Source: WHTI01 sp963756365
GTDB taxonomy: Bacteria; Actinomycetota; CADDZG01; WHSQ01
DNA: 64,000 nucleotides
NCBI GenBank assembly: GCA_963756365.1
Contig: CAVWNF010000003.1
Coordinates: 1,054,001 to 1,118,000 of the forward strand
Direction of reading: 5' to 3'
Positions within the stretch are counted from its first letter, which is position 1. Every line of letters starts with the position of its first letter. Made by a program: the position numbers and the translations under genes. The notes under the pieces were generated by a model that worked only from the letters and a program-made list of their open reading frames with translations, did no database searches and had not been told where the DNA came from. Below are positions 27,541-36,925 of the stretch, piece after piece.

Positions 27541-27572
27541 TAAGATTCGCTCCCGAGCCGCTTGTGCGGCTC
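27541..27572 (+). promoter_or_regulatory. Candidate -10 TAAGAT and 5' hairpin ahead of yajC-secDF
   Basis: TAAGAT at 27541-27546 is an AT-rich TANNNT hexamer. A seven-base hairpin GAGCCGC-TTGT-GCGGCTC lies at 27555-27572, followed by TGTTCG. The hairpin could be the end of the ruvCAB transcript or the first structure of the yajC-secDF mRNA; the missing T-run argues against a strong terminator. Confidence 0.35.
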
Positions 27573-27647
27573 TGTTCGCGTAACCAAGATCGATGCCCGT
27601 CCGAGCCGACGCCCGAGGCGGGGTCTCAACGAGAAGGAAGTGGACAA

Positions 27648-27968
27648 GTGCAGGGTGGAGCCGCAACCCAACTGATCTTCATAGCGTTCCTCATCGCCAT
27701 CTTCTATTTCATGCTGATCAGGCCGCAGAAGAAGCGCGTCCAGCAGCACCAGCAGTTGATCGCCTCCGTTACAGAGGGCGACGAAGTCGTAACCATCGGT
27801 GGCATCCACGGGGTCGTGAAGTTGATGGCCGACGATTATGTCGAGATCGAAGTGTCACCGACCACGACGATCAGATTCGTGACCTCAGCGATCGCTCGGA
27901 AAGTGACCGATGACGGTTACGAGGACGAGTACGAGGACCAGGACGAGGTCGAAGAGGACGCCGAGTGA
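27648..27968 (+). CDS. yajC: Preprotein translocase accessory subunit YajC
   Basis: A 106-residue single-span membrane protein: TQLIFIAFLIAIFYFMLIRP helix followed by PQKKRVQQHQ, then a small beta domain (GDEVVTIGGIHGVV) and a very acidic tail. It associates with SecDF. GTG 27648 is chosen: AAGGAAG lies about eight bases upstream and only a few residues precede the helix. The HD-protein gene overlaps its stop. Confidence 0.93.
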   Translation: MQGGAATQLIFIAFLIAIFYFMLIRPQKKRVQQHQQLIASVTEGDEVVTIGGIHGVVKLMADDYVEIEVSPTTTIRFVTSAIARKVTDDGYEDEYEDQDEVEEDAE

Positions 27969-28741
27969 CAGAAGCATCACCTGGATCCGGCGCGGACGAG
28001 GTGGACTCCCTAGGTCGAACAGCCAAGGAAGCCAAACCTCCCGAGCCTGACAAGGCACCGGAACCGATAGACGTTTCGTCCGGGATAACCCTGGCTCAGA
28101 TCCAAGAGCACGAAGGGGTACAGACCTTCATCGCACTCGCCGATCGGTACCTGGGCGAGATCGGGTACACCGAGCACGGGTTCCGGCACGCCGGGCTCGT
28201 GTCGAACATCTCGTACAACGTGCTCACCCGGCTCGACTTCCCTGAGCGGATGGCTCAACTCGGCGCGATCGCCGGCTATCTCCATGACCTGGGTAACTTC
28301 GTCTCGCGGACGATGCACTCCCAGACCGGCGCCGCCATCACCTACGACCTGCTCCGGGACATGGGCATGACCTATGGCGAGATCGGCGTGATCCTTGCCG
28401 CCATCGGGAATCACGAGGAGGAGTTCGGTCACCCCGTGAACCCGGCGGGAGCGGCGGTGATCGTGGCCGACAAGTCGGATGTTCACCGAAGCCGAGTGAG
28501 GGAGAAAGATCCCTCCCTGTTCGACATCCACGACCGGGTGAATCACGCGGTGGAGCACTCGTTTCTCCGGGTGGACGCTGAAGCACGTACCCTTACGCTC
28601 GAGCTCACGATCGACACGGAGCTCGCGGGCGTCATGGATTATTTCGAGATCTTCTTGTCGCGTATGGTGATGTGCCGCCGCGCGGCGGAGTTCCTCGAGT
28701 GTCAGTTCAAGATCGACATCAATGGTTCGAAGCTGCTCTAG
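27965..28741 (+). CDS. HD-domain metal-dependent phosphohydrolase
   Basis: A 258-residue soluble protein. After a Pro/Glu-rich 40-residue N-terminus it shows an HD domain: HGFRHAGLVSN, the HD pair in GYLHDLGNF, IGNHEEEFG and ADKSDVHRSRVRE. HD enzymes hydrolyse nucleotides or phosphate esters; the substrate is unknown here. GTG overlaps the yajC stop, so it is coupled to the secretion genes. I know of similar HD proteins between yajC and secD in some bacteria, but no defined function. Confidence 0.82.
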   Translation: MTEASPGSGADEVDSLGRTAKEAKPPEPDKAPEPIDVSSGITLAQIQEHEGVQTFIALADRYLGEIGYTEHGFRHAGLVSNISYNVLTRLDFPERMAQLGAIAGYLHDLGNFVSRTMHSQTGAAITYDLLRDMGMTYGEIGVILAAIGNHEEEFGHPVNPAGAAVIVADKSDVHRSRVREKDPSLFDIHDRVNHAVEHSFLRVDAEARTLTLELTIDTELAGVMDYFEIFLSRMVMCRRAAEFLECQFKIDINGSKLL

Positions 28742-28762
28742 GCAGCCCGAGAAGGGGACGGA

Positions 28763-30283
28763 GTGAAGGGAAAAGGACGGTTCAGGTTCAACTTGATCCT
28801 CACGATGCTTGTCGCATTCGGGGGTCTCGGAGCCGCGGTGTTTACGGATACAGCTCCGAAGTTGGGGCTGGATCTCGAGGGTGGCACGAGTGTGATCCTC
28901 ACCGCCACCTCCAACGAGGGTGACATAAGTCAAGACGTGCTCGATCAGACCGTCGAGATCATCAGGCAGAGGATCGACGCTCTGGGTGTCGCCGAGCCTG
29001 AGGTGTCGGCCGCTGGGAGTGACACGATCCTCGTTCAGCTGCCGGGGGTCGAGGACGAGGCGAGGGCGCTCGAGATAATCGGTGGAACCGCCCAGTTGAC
29101 CTTCCGCCAGGTGCTTGAGATCGTCCCCAGGAACCAGCCAACGCCTAGCCCGAGTCCGAGTGAGTCGGAGACCGGCGACAAGAAGGGTGACAAGGGCAAG
29201 CCTGAACCGAGCCCGGAGCCGAGTCCGACCGACGCTCCCGAGGTAACCCCAGAGAAAGACTCATCGGTCAACGATAAAGAGGTCGTCTACCCCGACGCCG
29301 ATAACGAGGACGTGCTTTACAGACTTGCACCGGCAGGGGTCCTTACCGGTGACATCATCACTCGCGCCGAGGCCGTGATCGACCAGACTGGAAGATGGGC
29401 CGTCACCCTCGACATGAGTCGCCAGGGTTCGGCTGCATGGGCGAAGCTCACCAGCGACCTCGCGTGCCTCCGAGACGAAGGTGAGCAGACCCAGGATCAG
29501 GTTGCGATCGTCCTCGACGGCAAGGTGGAAACGGCAACGGGGATGGCGGCCCCGGGAACCTCTGCTGGTTCCGGTGTGATCTGCGGGACGGGTATCACGG
29601 GGGGCCAGTCTCAGATCGATGTCGGCGACGAGCAAGAGGCCAAGGATCTCGCTCTCGTTCTTCGGACCGGAGCGCTTCCCTTGACCCTCGAGCAATCGTC
29701 GGTTCAGAAGGTCTCTCCTTCGCTGGGCAAGGACTCGTTGCAAGCTGGCCTTACCGCCGGCGCCATCGGTCTTGCTCTGGTGATGCTCTACGTCCTTCTG
29801 TACTACCGGGCCCTCGGCTTGGTCGTGTGGGCAGGGCTCGCGGTGTTCACCGCGGTGATGTACTCGTTGCTGTCCTATCTCGGCAAGACTTCGGGGTTGT
29901 CGCTGACCCTCGCTGGGATCGCCGGAATCATCGTGTCGATCGGCATCACCACCGACTCGTACATCGTTGCTTTCGAGCGGCTAAAGGACGAGATACATAC
30001 CGGTAAGACGATGCGTACGGCCGTTGATCGCGGGATGGTGCGAGCGTTCAGAACCATCCTCGTGGCCGACTTCGTCACCGGCTCTGCCGCCGTCATCCTG
30101 TTCTTCCTGGCGGTCGGACCGGTCAAGGGCTTCGCATTGACCCTTGGGCTGGCGACGATCGTTGACGTCTTGATCGCGTACTTCTTCACGAGATCGATGG
30201 TCGTTCTGATGGCCCGGACGCGGTGGTTCTCTGAAGGCCGTTTCATCGGCATCAAACAGGCTCTGGGGGTTAAGCAGGTATGA
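28763..30283 (+). CDS. secD: Protein translocase subunit SecD
   Basis: A 506-residue RND-fold membrane protein. TM1 at the N-terminus, then LGLDLEGGTSVILTA, a P1 head domain, and five C-terminal TM helices with GIAGIIVSIGITTDSYIVAFERLKDE. SecDF uses the proton gradient to help release exported proteins at the outer face. The periplasmic region contains a Pro/Ser/Glu/Asp-rich low-complexity insert (about residues 124-170). GTG start preceded by GAAGGGGACGGA. secF starts four bases before its end. Confidence 0.95.
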   Translation: MKGKGRFRFNLILTMLVAFGGLGAAVFTDTAPKLGLDLEGGTSVILTATSNEGDISQDVLDQTVEIIRQRIDALGVAEPEVSAAGSDTILVQLPGVEDEARALEIIGGTAQLTFRQVLEIVPRNQPTPSPSPSESETGDKKGDKGKPEPSPEPSPTDAPEVTPEKDSSVNDKEVVYPDADNEDVLYRLAPAGVLTGDIITRAEAVIDQTGRWAVTLDMSRQGSAAWAKLTSDLACLRDEGEQTQDQVAIVLDGKVETATGMAAPGTSAGSGVICGTGITGGQSQIDVGDEQEAKDLALVLRTGALPLTLEQSSVQKVSPSLGKDSLQAGLTAGAIGLALVMLYVLLYYRALGLVVWAGLAVFTAVMYSLLSYLGKTSGLSLTLAGIAGIIVSIGITTDSYIVAFERLKDEIHTGKTMRTAVDRGMVRAFRTILVADFVTGSAAVILFFLAVGPVKGFALTLGLATIVDVLIAYFFTRSMVVLMARTRWFSEGRFIGIKQALGVKQV

Positions 30284-31440
30284 GTGGGATCGGACGCCTC
30301 TACCGGGGCGAGACGGATATCGATTTCATCGGGCGCCGCAAGGCATGGCTCTCGGTGTCCACTGTTCTCGTTCTTCTTTCGCTCGTCGTCCTCCTAACGA
30401 GTCAGCTGAACTTCGGGATCGAGTTCAAGGGCGGCGTTCAAACCAAGGCCCCCGTCGAGGACCCGGCGCTGCTAGCTCTCGCGGATACGGACATCATCTC
30501 GGAGATCAGGGGTTCGCTCGCCTCGGCAGGCGCGACCGATGCGCAGATCCAGATCGTGACCGAGGACGACACCAAGAGCGTGCTCGTACAGACCAAGGAG
30601 ATCGCCGACCCCGATGAGCAACAGGCATTCGTGGAGGCGGTCGCTGCCGCCGCTGGCACCACGCTGGACAAGACGGACAGCGAGCGCATCGGCAGCAAGT
30701 GGGGTAGCCAGATCACGGGCAAGGCGCTGCGAGCCCTGATCATCTTCTTGCTGGTGATCCTTGCGTTCATCTCCTGGCGTTTCGAGTGGAAGATGGCGCT
30801 CGCTGCCATCATCGCCCTGGTGCACGACCTGCTGATCACTGCAGGGGTCTATTCGGCGGTTGGTTTCGAAGTCACCCCGTCGACGATCGTCGCCATCCTT
30901 ACGATCCTCGGTTACTCGCTGTACGACACCGTGGTCGTGTTCGACAAGGTCGAGGAGAACACCAACACCTACGCGATCCCGGGCCGGCTAACGTACGAGG
31001 GGTCAGCCAACCTCTCCATGAACCAGGTGTTCATGCGGTCGATCAACACTTCGCTGACCACACTGCTCCCAGTCGCTGCACTGCTGTTCGTGGGGGCGGG
31101 GCTACTCGGCGCGTCGACGCTGAAGGACCTGGCTCTAGCTCTTCTCGTCGGGATCCTGGCCGGAACCTACTCCTCGATCTTCGTCGCCACTCCGGTCCTG
31201 ACGATCCTCAAGGAGCACGAACCCAGGTTCCAAAGCGTGAGGCAGCGGATCGAGCGGGATGCCAAGAAGCAGGCGAAGGTTGAGGCCACCGTGGGGGCGG
31301 GCGCAGACGATCCGCTCGCGACGACATCGACCGCTGATGCGTCCATGCCGGCGGAGCGCCCCCTGGCTACGCCCGTGCCTCGTCCCCCTGCGAAGGGGCG
31401 CGCTGGTGCCAAGAAGGCAAAGCGCCGCAAGAGGCGCTAG
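30280..31440 (+). CDS. secF: Protein translocase subunit SecF
   Basis: A 386-residue partner of SecD: TM1, then the LNFGIEFKGG motif, a small periplasmic domain, and TM2-6 with the conserved ILGYSLYDTVVVFDKVEEN and MNQVFMRSINTSLTTLLPV segments. The C-terminal 90 residues are cytoplasmic, Ala/Pro-rich and end in a very basic AKKAKRRKRR tail. ATG overlaps the secD stop. Confidence 0.95.
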   Translation: MSGIGRLYRGETDIDFIGRRKAWLSVSTVLVLLSLVVLLTSQLNFGIEFKGGVQTKAPVEDPALLALADTDIISEIRGSLASAGATDAQIQIVTEDDTKSVLVQTKEIADPDEQQAFVEAVAAAAGTTLDKTDSERIGSKWGSQITGKALRALIIFLLVILAFISWRFEWKMALAAIIALVHDLLITAGVYSAVGFEVTPSTIVAILTILGYSLYDTVVVFDKVEENTNTYAIPGRLTYEGSANLSMNQVFMRSINTSLTTLLPVAALLFVGAGLLGASTLKDLALALLVGILAGTYSSIFVATPVLTILKEHEPRFQSVRQRIERDAKKQAKVEATVGAGADDPLATTSTADASMPAERPLATPVPRPPAKGRAGAKKAKRRKRR

Positions 31441-31448
31441 GAGGACCT

Positions 31449-31982
31449 ATGTCGCATCCGCAGAATCACGATTGGCTGAAGGAGCACATCAGGGATATCC
31501 CCGACTTCCCCAAAGAGGGGATCGTCTTCAAGGACATCACCCCGCTTCTCGCTAACAAGAAGGCGTTCAGCTACACGATCGATGCGATCGCTCATCACTT
31601 CGACCGCGACGAGATCGACAAGGTGCTGGGGATCGAGGCCCGCGGGTTCATCGTTGCTTCGCCCCTCGCGTACAGGTTCACGGCAGGACTCATCCCGGTG
31701 CGCAAGAAGGGGAAGCTGCCATGGAAGGTCGAGTCCGAGGAGTATGAACTCGAGTACGGGACCGACTCTCTCGAGATGCATCAGGACGCGGTTTCCGAGG
31801 GCGAGCGGATCCTCATCGTCGACGACGTTCTGGCGACGGGTGGTACCGCTCACGCCGTGGCCGAACTGACGGAGCGTTGTGGCGGCAAGATCGCAGGGAT
31901 AGCCACGATCATGGAGTTGTCGTTCCTCGGGGGCCGGGAGGCCATCGAGGGTTATGAGTTCTTCTCGCTCATCTCGTACTAG
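31449..31982 (+). CDS. apt: Adenine phosphoribosyltransferase
   Basis: A 177-residue purine-salvage enzyme joining adenine and PRPP to AMP. Start region HIRDIPDFPKEGIVFKDITP is typical of Apt; the PRPP-binding loop is ILIVDDVLATGGTA, and IEARGFI and RKKGKLPW lie upstream. A GAGGA sequence precedes the ATG, eight bases after secF. The secDF-apt-relA order is the actinobacterial one. Confidence 0.95.
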   Translation: MSHPQNHDWLKEHIRDIPDFPKEGIVFKDITPLLANKKAFSYTIDAIAHHFDRDEIDKVLGIEARGFIVASPLAYRFTAGLIPVRKKGKLPWKVESEEYELEYGTDSLEMHQDAVSEGERILIVDDVLATGGTAHAVAELTERCGGKIAGIATIMELSFLGGREAIEGYEFFSLISY

Positions 31983-32052
31983 CAGCCGCACCGGGCGAGA
32001 TTTTCCGCGTACCCCCTGTCGTGTCAGGTTTCCAACTTCTAAGGTTTCCCTC

Positions 32053-32341
32053 GTGGAGACGAACCGGCGTTCCCTCAAGTACATCCGCCTGGCAGCGTTC
32101 TTCGCTGGCCAGCCCGAGGAGGTCAGCAGAGATGCTCTTGTCACTCCTCGAGATAGAGGAGTTGGTAGGGGAGCCGCTGCCGTCCGACGCGCGCTATCCG
32201 TCTTGGTGGCGGAACGACGAGCGGAGGATGCACGCCCGGGCGTGGTTGACCGCTGGATGGCAGATCGAAGAAGCACCCGCGATCGATGATCGGATCATGT
32301 TCGTCCGGTCCGCCTCTCAGGGCGATCCGCCCGTCTCTTGA
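32053..32341 (+). CDS. Small DUF7662-like protein (one frame break)
   Basis: About 95 residues after repairing a +1 break near 32133. The first part is KYIRLAAFFAGQPEEVSRDA; the second, in the next frame, is SLLEIEELVGEPLPSDARYP followed by WWRNDERRMHARAWLTAGW. The motif order (LTFxEIExLLGxPLP, WWxND, ARAWLxAGW) fits the small DUF7662 domain, which I recall only from uncharacterised proteins. GTG 32053 is an assumed start. It lies between apt and relA and has no known function. Confidence 0.6.
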
Positions 32342-32354
32342 AGCACAACGGCTC

Positions 32355-32360
32355 TACAAT
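32355..32360 (+). promoter_or_regulatory. Candidate -10 element of a leaderless relA transcript
   Basis: TACAAT lies five bases before the relA ATG at 32366, so transcription would start at or next to the start codon. No Shine-Dalgarno is present. No clear -35 box. Confidence 0.5.
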
Positions 32361-32365
32361 GACCT

Positions 32366-34660
32366 ATGGCCTTACCACCACACGCCGAGGGATCTGAACC
32401 CGTAGACCCCTCGCTCGACCCCAAGCCGTCCGCCCGCGGGGTGAAGGCAGTGATGAAGCGCGTCCGCCCCTCTCGTGCGGTCGGTGCCCAGGGCGTCGAG
32501 AAGATCATCAAGGAGGTTCGAGACCGGCGACCGAAGGCTGATCTGAAGGTGATCGACAAGGCCTACGAGATCGCCGACTCGTGGCATTCGGGACAGGTCA
32601 GGAAGTCCGGCGACCCGTTCATCTCCCATCCGCTAGCGGTCGGCCTGATCCTCGCCCAGTTCGGCATGGACGAGACAACTGTCGCTGCGGCCCTATTGCA
32701 CGACGCGGTTGAGGACACGGAGCTCACTCTCGCCGAGGTCGAAACCGCGATGGGCTACGAGATCGCATCGCTGATCGACGGTGTAACGAAGCTCGACAAG
32801 ATCAGGTTCAGATCCGCCGAGCAAGGTCGGGCAGAGAACCTCAGGAAGATGATCGTTGCTACGGCCAAGGATGTCCGAGTCCTTCTGATCAAGATCGCCG
32901 ACCGGCTTCACAACATGAGGACTATCGCTCCATTGAGTTCGGACAAGCGAGACCTGATCGCCCGCGAGACGCTCGAGATCTACGCTCCCCTCGCTCATCG
33001 CTTGGGGATGTACGCGATCAAGTGGGAGATGGAGGATCTGGCGTTCGCGACACTTCATCCGAAGCGGTTCGAGGAGATCGATTCCCTGGTCTCCCAACGG
33101 CAGCCGGAGCGCGAACTCATGCTCGAGGAAGTGTGCCAGCAGATCACGAAGAAGCTGGCAGAGGTGAAGCTCAAAGCGGAGGTGTCCGGCCGGCCGAAAC
33201 ACCTCTATTCGATCTACGAGAAGATCGTCCTCCGAGGCAAAGAGTTCGATGAGATCTTCGATCTCGTCGGGATCCGGGTTGTGATGGAGTCGGTGAAGGA
33301 CTGCTATGGAGCGCTCGGTTCCCTCCATACGATGTGGACCCCGGTGCCGGGCCGGTTCAAGGACTACATCGCGATGCCCAAGTTCAACATGTACCAGTCT
33401 CTTCACACGACCGTGATCGGGCCCTCGGGACGTCCGATGGAGATCCAGATACGTACCCAGGAGATGCACAAGGCTGCCGAATTTGGGATCGCCGCTCACT
33501 GGCTCTACAAGGAGCAGAAGAAGAGCAAGGTTTCGGAAGACGAGATCGCGTGGTTGCAGCGGATGATGGACTGGCAGCGCGATTCTGCGGATCCCAAGGA
33601 GTTCCTCGATCACCTGAAGATCGACCTCTACTCGGACGAGATCTTCGTCTTTACCCCGAAGGGCGATGTTCAGGCACTCCCACGTGGGGCGACGCCGATC
33701 GACTTCGCGTACACGATCCATACGGAGGTGGGGCATAAGACGGTCGGGGCCCGAGTGAACGGCCGGTTAGTGCCCCTGACGTCCGAACTTACATCCGGAG
33801 ACTCGGTCGAGGTCATCACCAGCAAAGGACCCTCGGGGCCGTCACGCGATTGGCTGCAAGCGGTCAAGTCACCACGCGCTCGGAACAAGATCCGGCAATG
33901 GTTCGCCCGCGAACGTCGCGAGGACGCTCTATCGCAGGGGCGGGATCAACTCGTGCAGGCGATGCGGAAACAGGGCCTTCCGGTTGACAAGATCACCAAG
34001 GGCGAGATCCTCTCGGACCTGGCGGCGGAACTGAAGTACGCCGATCTGGATTCGATGTTCGTGGCGATAGGAGAGGGCCACCTTTCGCCGCAGTCGGTAA
34101 CGACTCGCGTCATCAGGATCTCGCAACCGGAGGAAGACGACAGGGACGACGAGGTGATCGAGTCAACCCCAACCCGCCGGAACCGGAAGCCGCGCGGAAA
34201 GGGCGTCATCGTTGAAGGATTCGATGATCTCCTGGTTCGACTCGCCCGCTGTTGTACGCCGGTACCAGGGGATCAGATCGTCGGGTTCCTTACGCGGGGC
34301 AGAGGGGTATCGGTACACCGTGAGGACTGCCCGAACGCGAAGGCGCTGAGGAACACCGAAGAAGGTCGAATGATCGAGGTGTGGTGGGACAACAACCAAC
34401 AGGGAACGTTCATGGCTACGATCCAGATCGAGGCTCTCGATCGGACCAAGCTTCTGCGCGACGTGACCACCGCTATATCGGATGTTGGTGTGAACATCCA
34501 AACGTCTACGACCCGCTCAGGGCGGGATGGGATCGCGATCCTCACATTCACCTTCGAACTCGCAGACCCCTCTCACTTGGAGCATGTGATCCAGGCAGTG
34601 CGTCGGATCGATTCGGTGTTCGATGCCTACAGGGTCGTACCTCACTCCGCGCGCAACTGA
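32366..34660 (+). CDS. relA: Bifunctional (p)ppGpp synthetase/hydrolase Rel
   Basis: A 764-residue long RSH protein. HD hydrolase domain with HPLAVGLILAQFGMD and ALLHDAVEDTEL; synthetase domain with GRPKHLYSIYEKI, FDLVGIRVVMESVKDCYG and KFNMYQSLHTTVIGP; TGS domain (EIFVFTPKGDVQALPRGATP), a CC/zinc-finger region (RLARCCTPVPGD) and a C-terminal ACT domain. Both catalytic halves look intact. It makes and removes the stringent-response alarmone at the ribosome. No ribosome binding site; a TACAAT hexamer suggests leaderless expression. Confidence 0.97.
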   Translation: MALPPHAEGSEPVDPSLDPKPSARGVKAVMKRVRPSRAVGAQGVEKIIKEVRDRRPKADLKVIDKAYEIADSWHSGQVRKSGDPFISHPLAVGLILAQFGMDETTVAAALLHDAVEDTELTLAEVETAMGYEIASLIDGVTKLDKIRFRSAEQGRAENLRKMIVATAKDVRVLLIKIADRLHNMRTIAPLSSDKRDLIARETLEIYAPLAHRLGMYAIKWEMEDLAFATLHPKRFEEIDSLVSQRQPERELMLEEVCQQITKKLAEVKLKAEVSGRPKHLYSIYEKIVLRGKEFDEIFDLVGIRVVMESVKDCYGALGSLHTMWTPVPGRFKDYIAMPKFNMYQSLHTTVIGPSGRPMEIQIRTQEMHKAAEFGIAAHWLYKEQKKSKVSEDEIAWLQRMMDWQRDSADPKEFLDHLKIDLYSDEIFVFTPKGDVQALPRGATPIDFAYTIHTEVGHKTVGARVNGRLVPLTSELTSGDSVEVITSKGPSGPSRDWLQAVKSPRARNKIRQWFARERREDALSQGRDQLVQAMRKQGLPVDKITKGEILSDLAAELKYADLDSMFVAIGEGHLSPQSVTTRVIRISQPEEDDRDDEVIESTPTRRNRKPRGKGVIVEGFDDLLVRLARCCTPVPGDQIVGFLTRGRGVSVHREDCPNAKALRNTEEGRMIEVWWDNNQQGTFMATIQIEALDRTKLLRDVTTAISDVGVNIQTSTTRSGRDGIAILTFTFELADPSHLEHVIQAVRRIDSVFDAYRVVPHSARN

Positions 34661-34675
34661 TCGAGGCGTTCCAGC

Positions 34676-36436
34676 ATGCATAGGTCCCTTAGTGCTACTT
34701 CTTGCCTCCTCGTCGCGGTGCTCGCGTTCAGTGCCTGTACCTCGGAAGATCCGCCCGTTCCCTTGGCTCCGTCGACACGTGCGGCGGATGCATTCATCGA
34801 TGCCTGGAACTCTGCGGATGGCGATGCGATGGCCGAGATGTTCATCGCGGAGGATGCCGCCGATTGGGAGACCCGCCTCGATAGATGGTTGCGGAAACGA
34901 TCCGAAGAGGGCGAGATCACAGGGGTTACCGTCACGCGCACCTCGACACCGGTCCAGCCGAGCCCGAAACCCACATCTGATGAGGGAGAGCTTCCCGATT
35001 ACGACCCGGTGGAGGTCGGCTACTCGATCCATTACGAATCGGAGGCAACCACCCAGACAGTGGCCCTGTCCGGGTCCTTCGAGATGGCGTACGAGCCCGA
35101 GGACGATAGATGGCTGATCGACTGGGACCCGGGGCTGATGTGGCCGGGGATGCCGGACGCGAGTCGGTTCGAGGTGTCAACGGAGTGGCCCCGTCGGGGC
35201 CGCATCGAAGACAGGGATGGGCGGGTGCTGGCTCGAGGCACCGGTATGGATCGCAAGTATCCCTTCGGGACCCTTGCCGGAACGACGATGGGCCATCTAG
35301 CAACGCTGACCGCAGAAGGGGCGGTTGACCTCGGAGACGACTATCGGGAGGGGGATATCGCCGGAGGGTCCGGTCTTGAGTTCGCATTCGAGCGGCAACT
35401 GGCCGGAACGCCAACCACGGTTCTTTCCTTGCTCGGGCCCGACAATGAACCGCTCGAGCGCTTCGCCCCTGTGGAAGGCACGAAGGGTAGAAGGCTGCGA
35501 ACGACGCTTGATGTCGAGGTGCAGCGCGCCGGAGAGGGCGCGTATCCGTCTTCGGAGGTCGGCGGTGCCGTCATCATGCAGCCGGCCACCGGTGACGTTC
35601 TCGCGGTGATCGATTCGTCCACCTTCGATCCCTCGAACTATGTGGGGGCGGAGGGTGTCGCTCCCTTCAACCGCCCGCTCGTCGGGCGCTATCCGCCGGG
35701 GTCCACGATGAAGGTGGTTACCACTGCGGCCGCATTGGACTCCGGTCTCATGACTCCATCCTCCAGACTCGCGGGGCCCAAGGAGTACAAGGGGGTGCGC
35801 AACTTCGAGTCTGAGGAGTTCTCATCGCTCACGCTTGCGGACGCACTGCGACACAGTGTGAACACAGCGTTCGCTCAGGTGGCAGAGAAGCTGGGGGCTC
35901 GGAAGCTGGTCCGGTACGCGCACCTGTTCGGCTTCGATCGCGAGGTGAGTTTCTCGTCTATAGCCGCGACCTCGCAGTTCCCCGAACCGGTGGGGCTGGG
36001 CGACCTCATGTGGAGTTCGATCGGCCAGGCCCAGGTGCTAGCCACCCCATTGCAGATGGCGTCGGTTGCGGCCGCGATAGCGAACGATGGTCGACAGATG
36101 CAGCCACGTCTCTCCTTGGACGAGCCTCAGCGAGGCAAGAGGATCATCTCCCGCGTTAGCGCAGCACAGTTGACGACCATGATGGAAAGCGTCGTGACGG
36201 GCGGGACGGGCACGAACGCCCAGATATCCGGTGCGTCGGTAGCAGGGAAGACGGGAACCGCCGAGGTGGACGTAGCTGGGAAGCGTGAGAATCACGCATG
36301 GTTCGTGTCGTTCGCTCCCTCCGGTTCCCCGAAGCTCGCGATCGCAGTCGTTTCGGAGTACGGGGGCGTTGGAGGTGTGGTGGCTGCTCCGATCGCCAGG
36401 GCTATCTACATCAGAGCGCTGCCGGTAGCTCCATGA
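34676..36436 (+). CDS. Class B penicillin-binding protein with MecA_N-like domain
   Basis: A 586-residue exported transpeptidase. N-terminal lipobox-type signal (LLVAVLAFSACTS); residues about 35-165 form an NTF2-like MecA_N domain; a dimerisation-like region follows; the transpeptidase domain has S343-T-M-K346 (SxxK), S394-V-N396 (SxN) and K525-T-G. It would cross-link peptidoglycan peptides outside the membrane. The MecA_N domain also occurs in S. aureus PBP2a, but this does not by itself mean resistance. It follows relA by 15 bases and its stop overlaps dtd. Confidence 0.88.
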   Translation: MHRSLSATSCLLVAVLAFSACTSEDPPVPLAPSTRAADAFIDAWNSADGDAMAEMFIAEDAADWETRLDRWLRKRSEEGEITGVTVTRTSTPVQPSPKPTSDEGELPDYDPVEVGYSIHYESEATTQTVALSGSFEMAYEPEDDRWLIDWDPGLMWPGMPDASRFEVSTEWPRRGRIEDRDGRVLARGTGMDRKYPFGTLAGTTMGHLATLTAEGAVDLGDDYREGDIAGGSGLEFAFERQLAGTPTTVLSLLGPDNEPLERFAPVEGTKGRRLRTTLDVEVQRAGEGAYPSSEVGGAVIMQPATGDVLAVIDSSTFDPSNYVGAEGVAPFNRPLVGRYPPGSTMKVVTTAAALDSGLMTPSSRLAGPKEYKGVRNFESEEFSSLTLADALRHSVNTAFAQVAEKLGARKLVRYAHLFGFDREVSFSSIAATSQFPEPVGLGDLMWSSIGQAQVLATPLQMASVAAAIANDGRQMQPRLSLDEPQRGKRIISRVSAAQLTTMMESVVTGGTGTNAQISGASVAGKTGTAEVDVAGKRENHAWFVSFAPSGSPKLAIAVVSEYGGVGGVVAAPIARAIYIRALPVAP

Positions 36437-36882
36437 GACTCGTGGTGCAGAGGGTCACGCGGGGACGCGTGACGGTCGGAGAGCGTGTTGTCGGCGAGAT
36501 CTCCTTCGGACTGGTCGTGCTGATCGGGATCGCACCCGGAGACGGCGACAAGGAGGTCGCGTGGGCCGCTGACAAGATCACCACGCTGAGGATCTTCGAG
36601 GACGAAGACGGCAAGATGAACCTCCCGCTGATCGACACAGACGGCGCCGTTCTTCTCGTGAGTCAGTTCACCCTCTACGGCGATGCCAGGAAAGGTCGGC
36701 GGCCGTCGTTCATCCGCGCGGCCACCGGTGACGAGGCACGCGCTGTCTATGGAAGTGTGGCGGCCGCCATCAGGTCCAGCGGGGCGAGGTGCGAGACCGG
36801 CGAGTTCGGCGCCTCGATGGACGTCGAACTGGTGAACTCAGGCCCGATAACGATCCTGCTCGATTCGGACAAGGCCTTCTAG
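36433..36882 (+). CDS. dtd: D-aminoacyl-tRNA deacylase
   Basis: A 149-residue protein starting MRLVVQRVTRGRVTV, with the SQFTLYGDARKGRRP catalytic-loop motif and, near the end, the NSGPITILLD cis-proline motif (usual form NGPVT; here NSGPIT). It removes D-amino acids wrongly attached to tRNA. ATG overlaps the PBP stop (ATGA). In M. tuberculosis dtd is also near relA. Confidence 0.93.
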   Translation: MRLVVQRVTRGRVTVGERVVGEISFGLVVLIGIAPGDGDKEVAWAADKITTLRIFEDEDGKMNLPLIDTDGAVLLVSQFTLYGDARKGRRPSFIRAATGDEARAVYGSVAAAIRSSGARCETGEFGASMDVELVNSGPITILLDSDKAF

Positions 36883-36925
36883 CAGGCATCCAGGGCCGGC
36901 CCGCTCTTCTAGGAACGGATAACCG

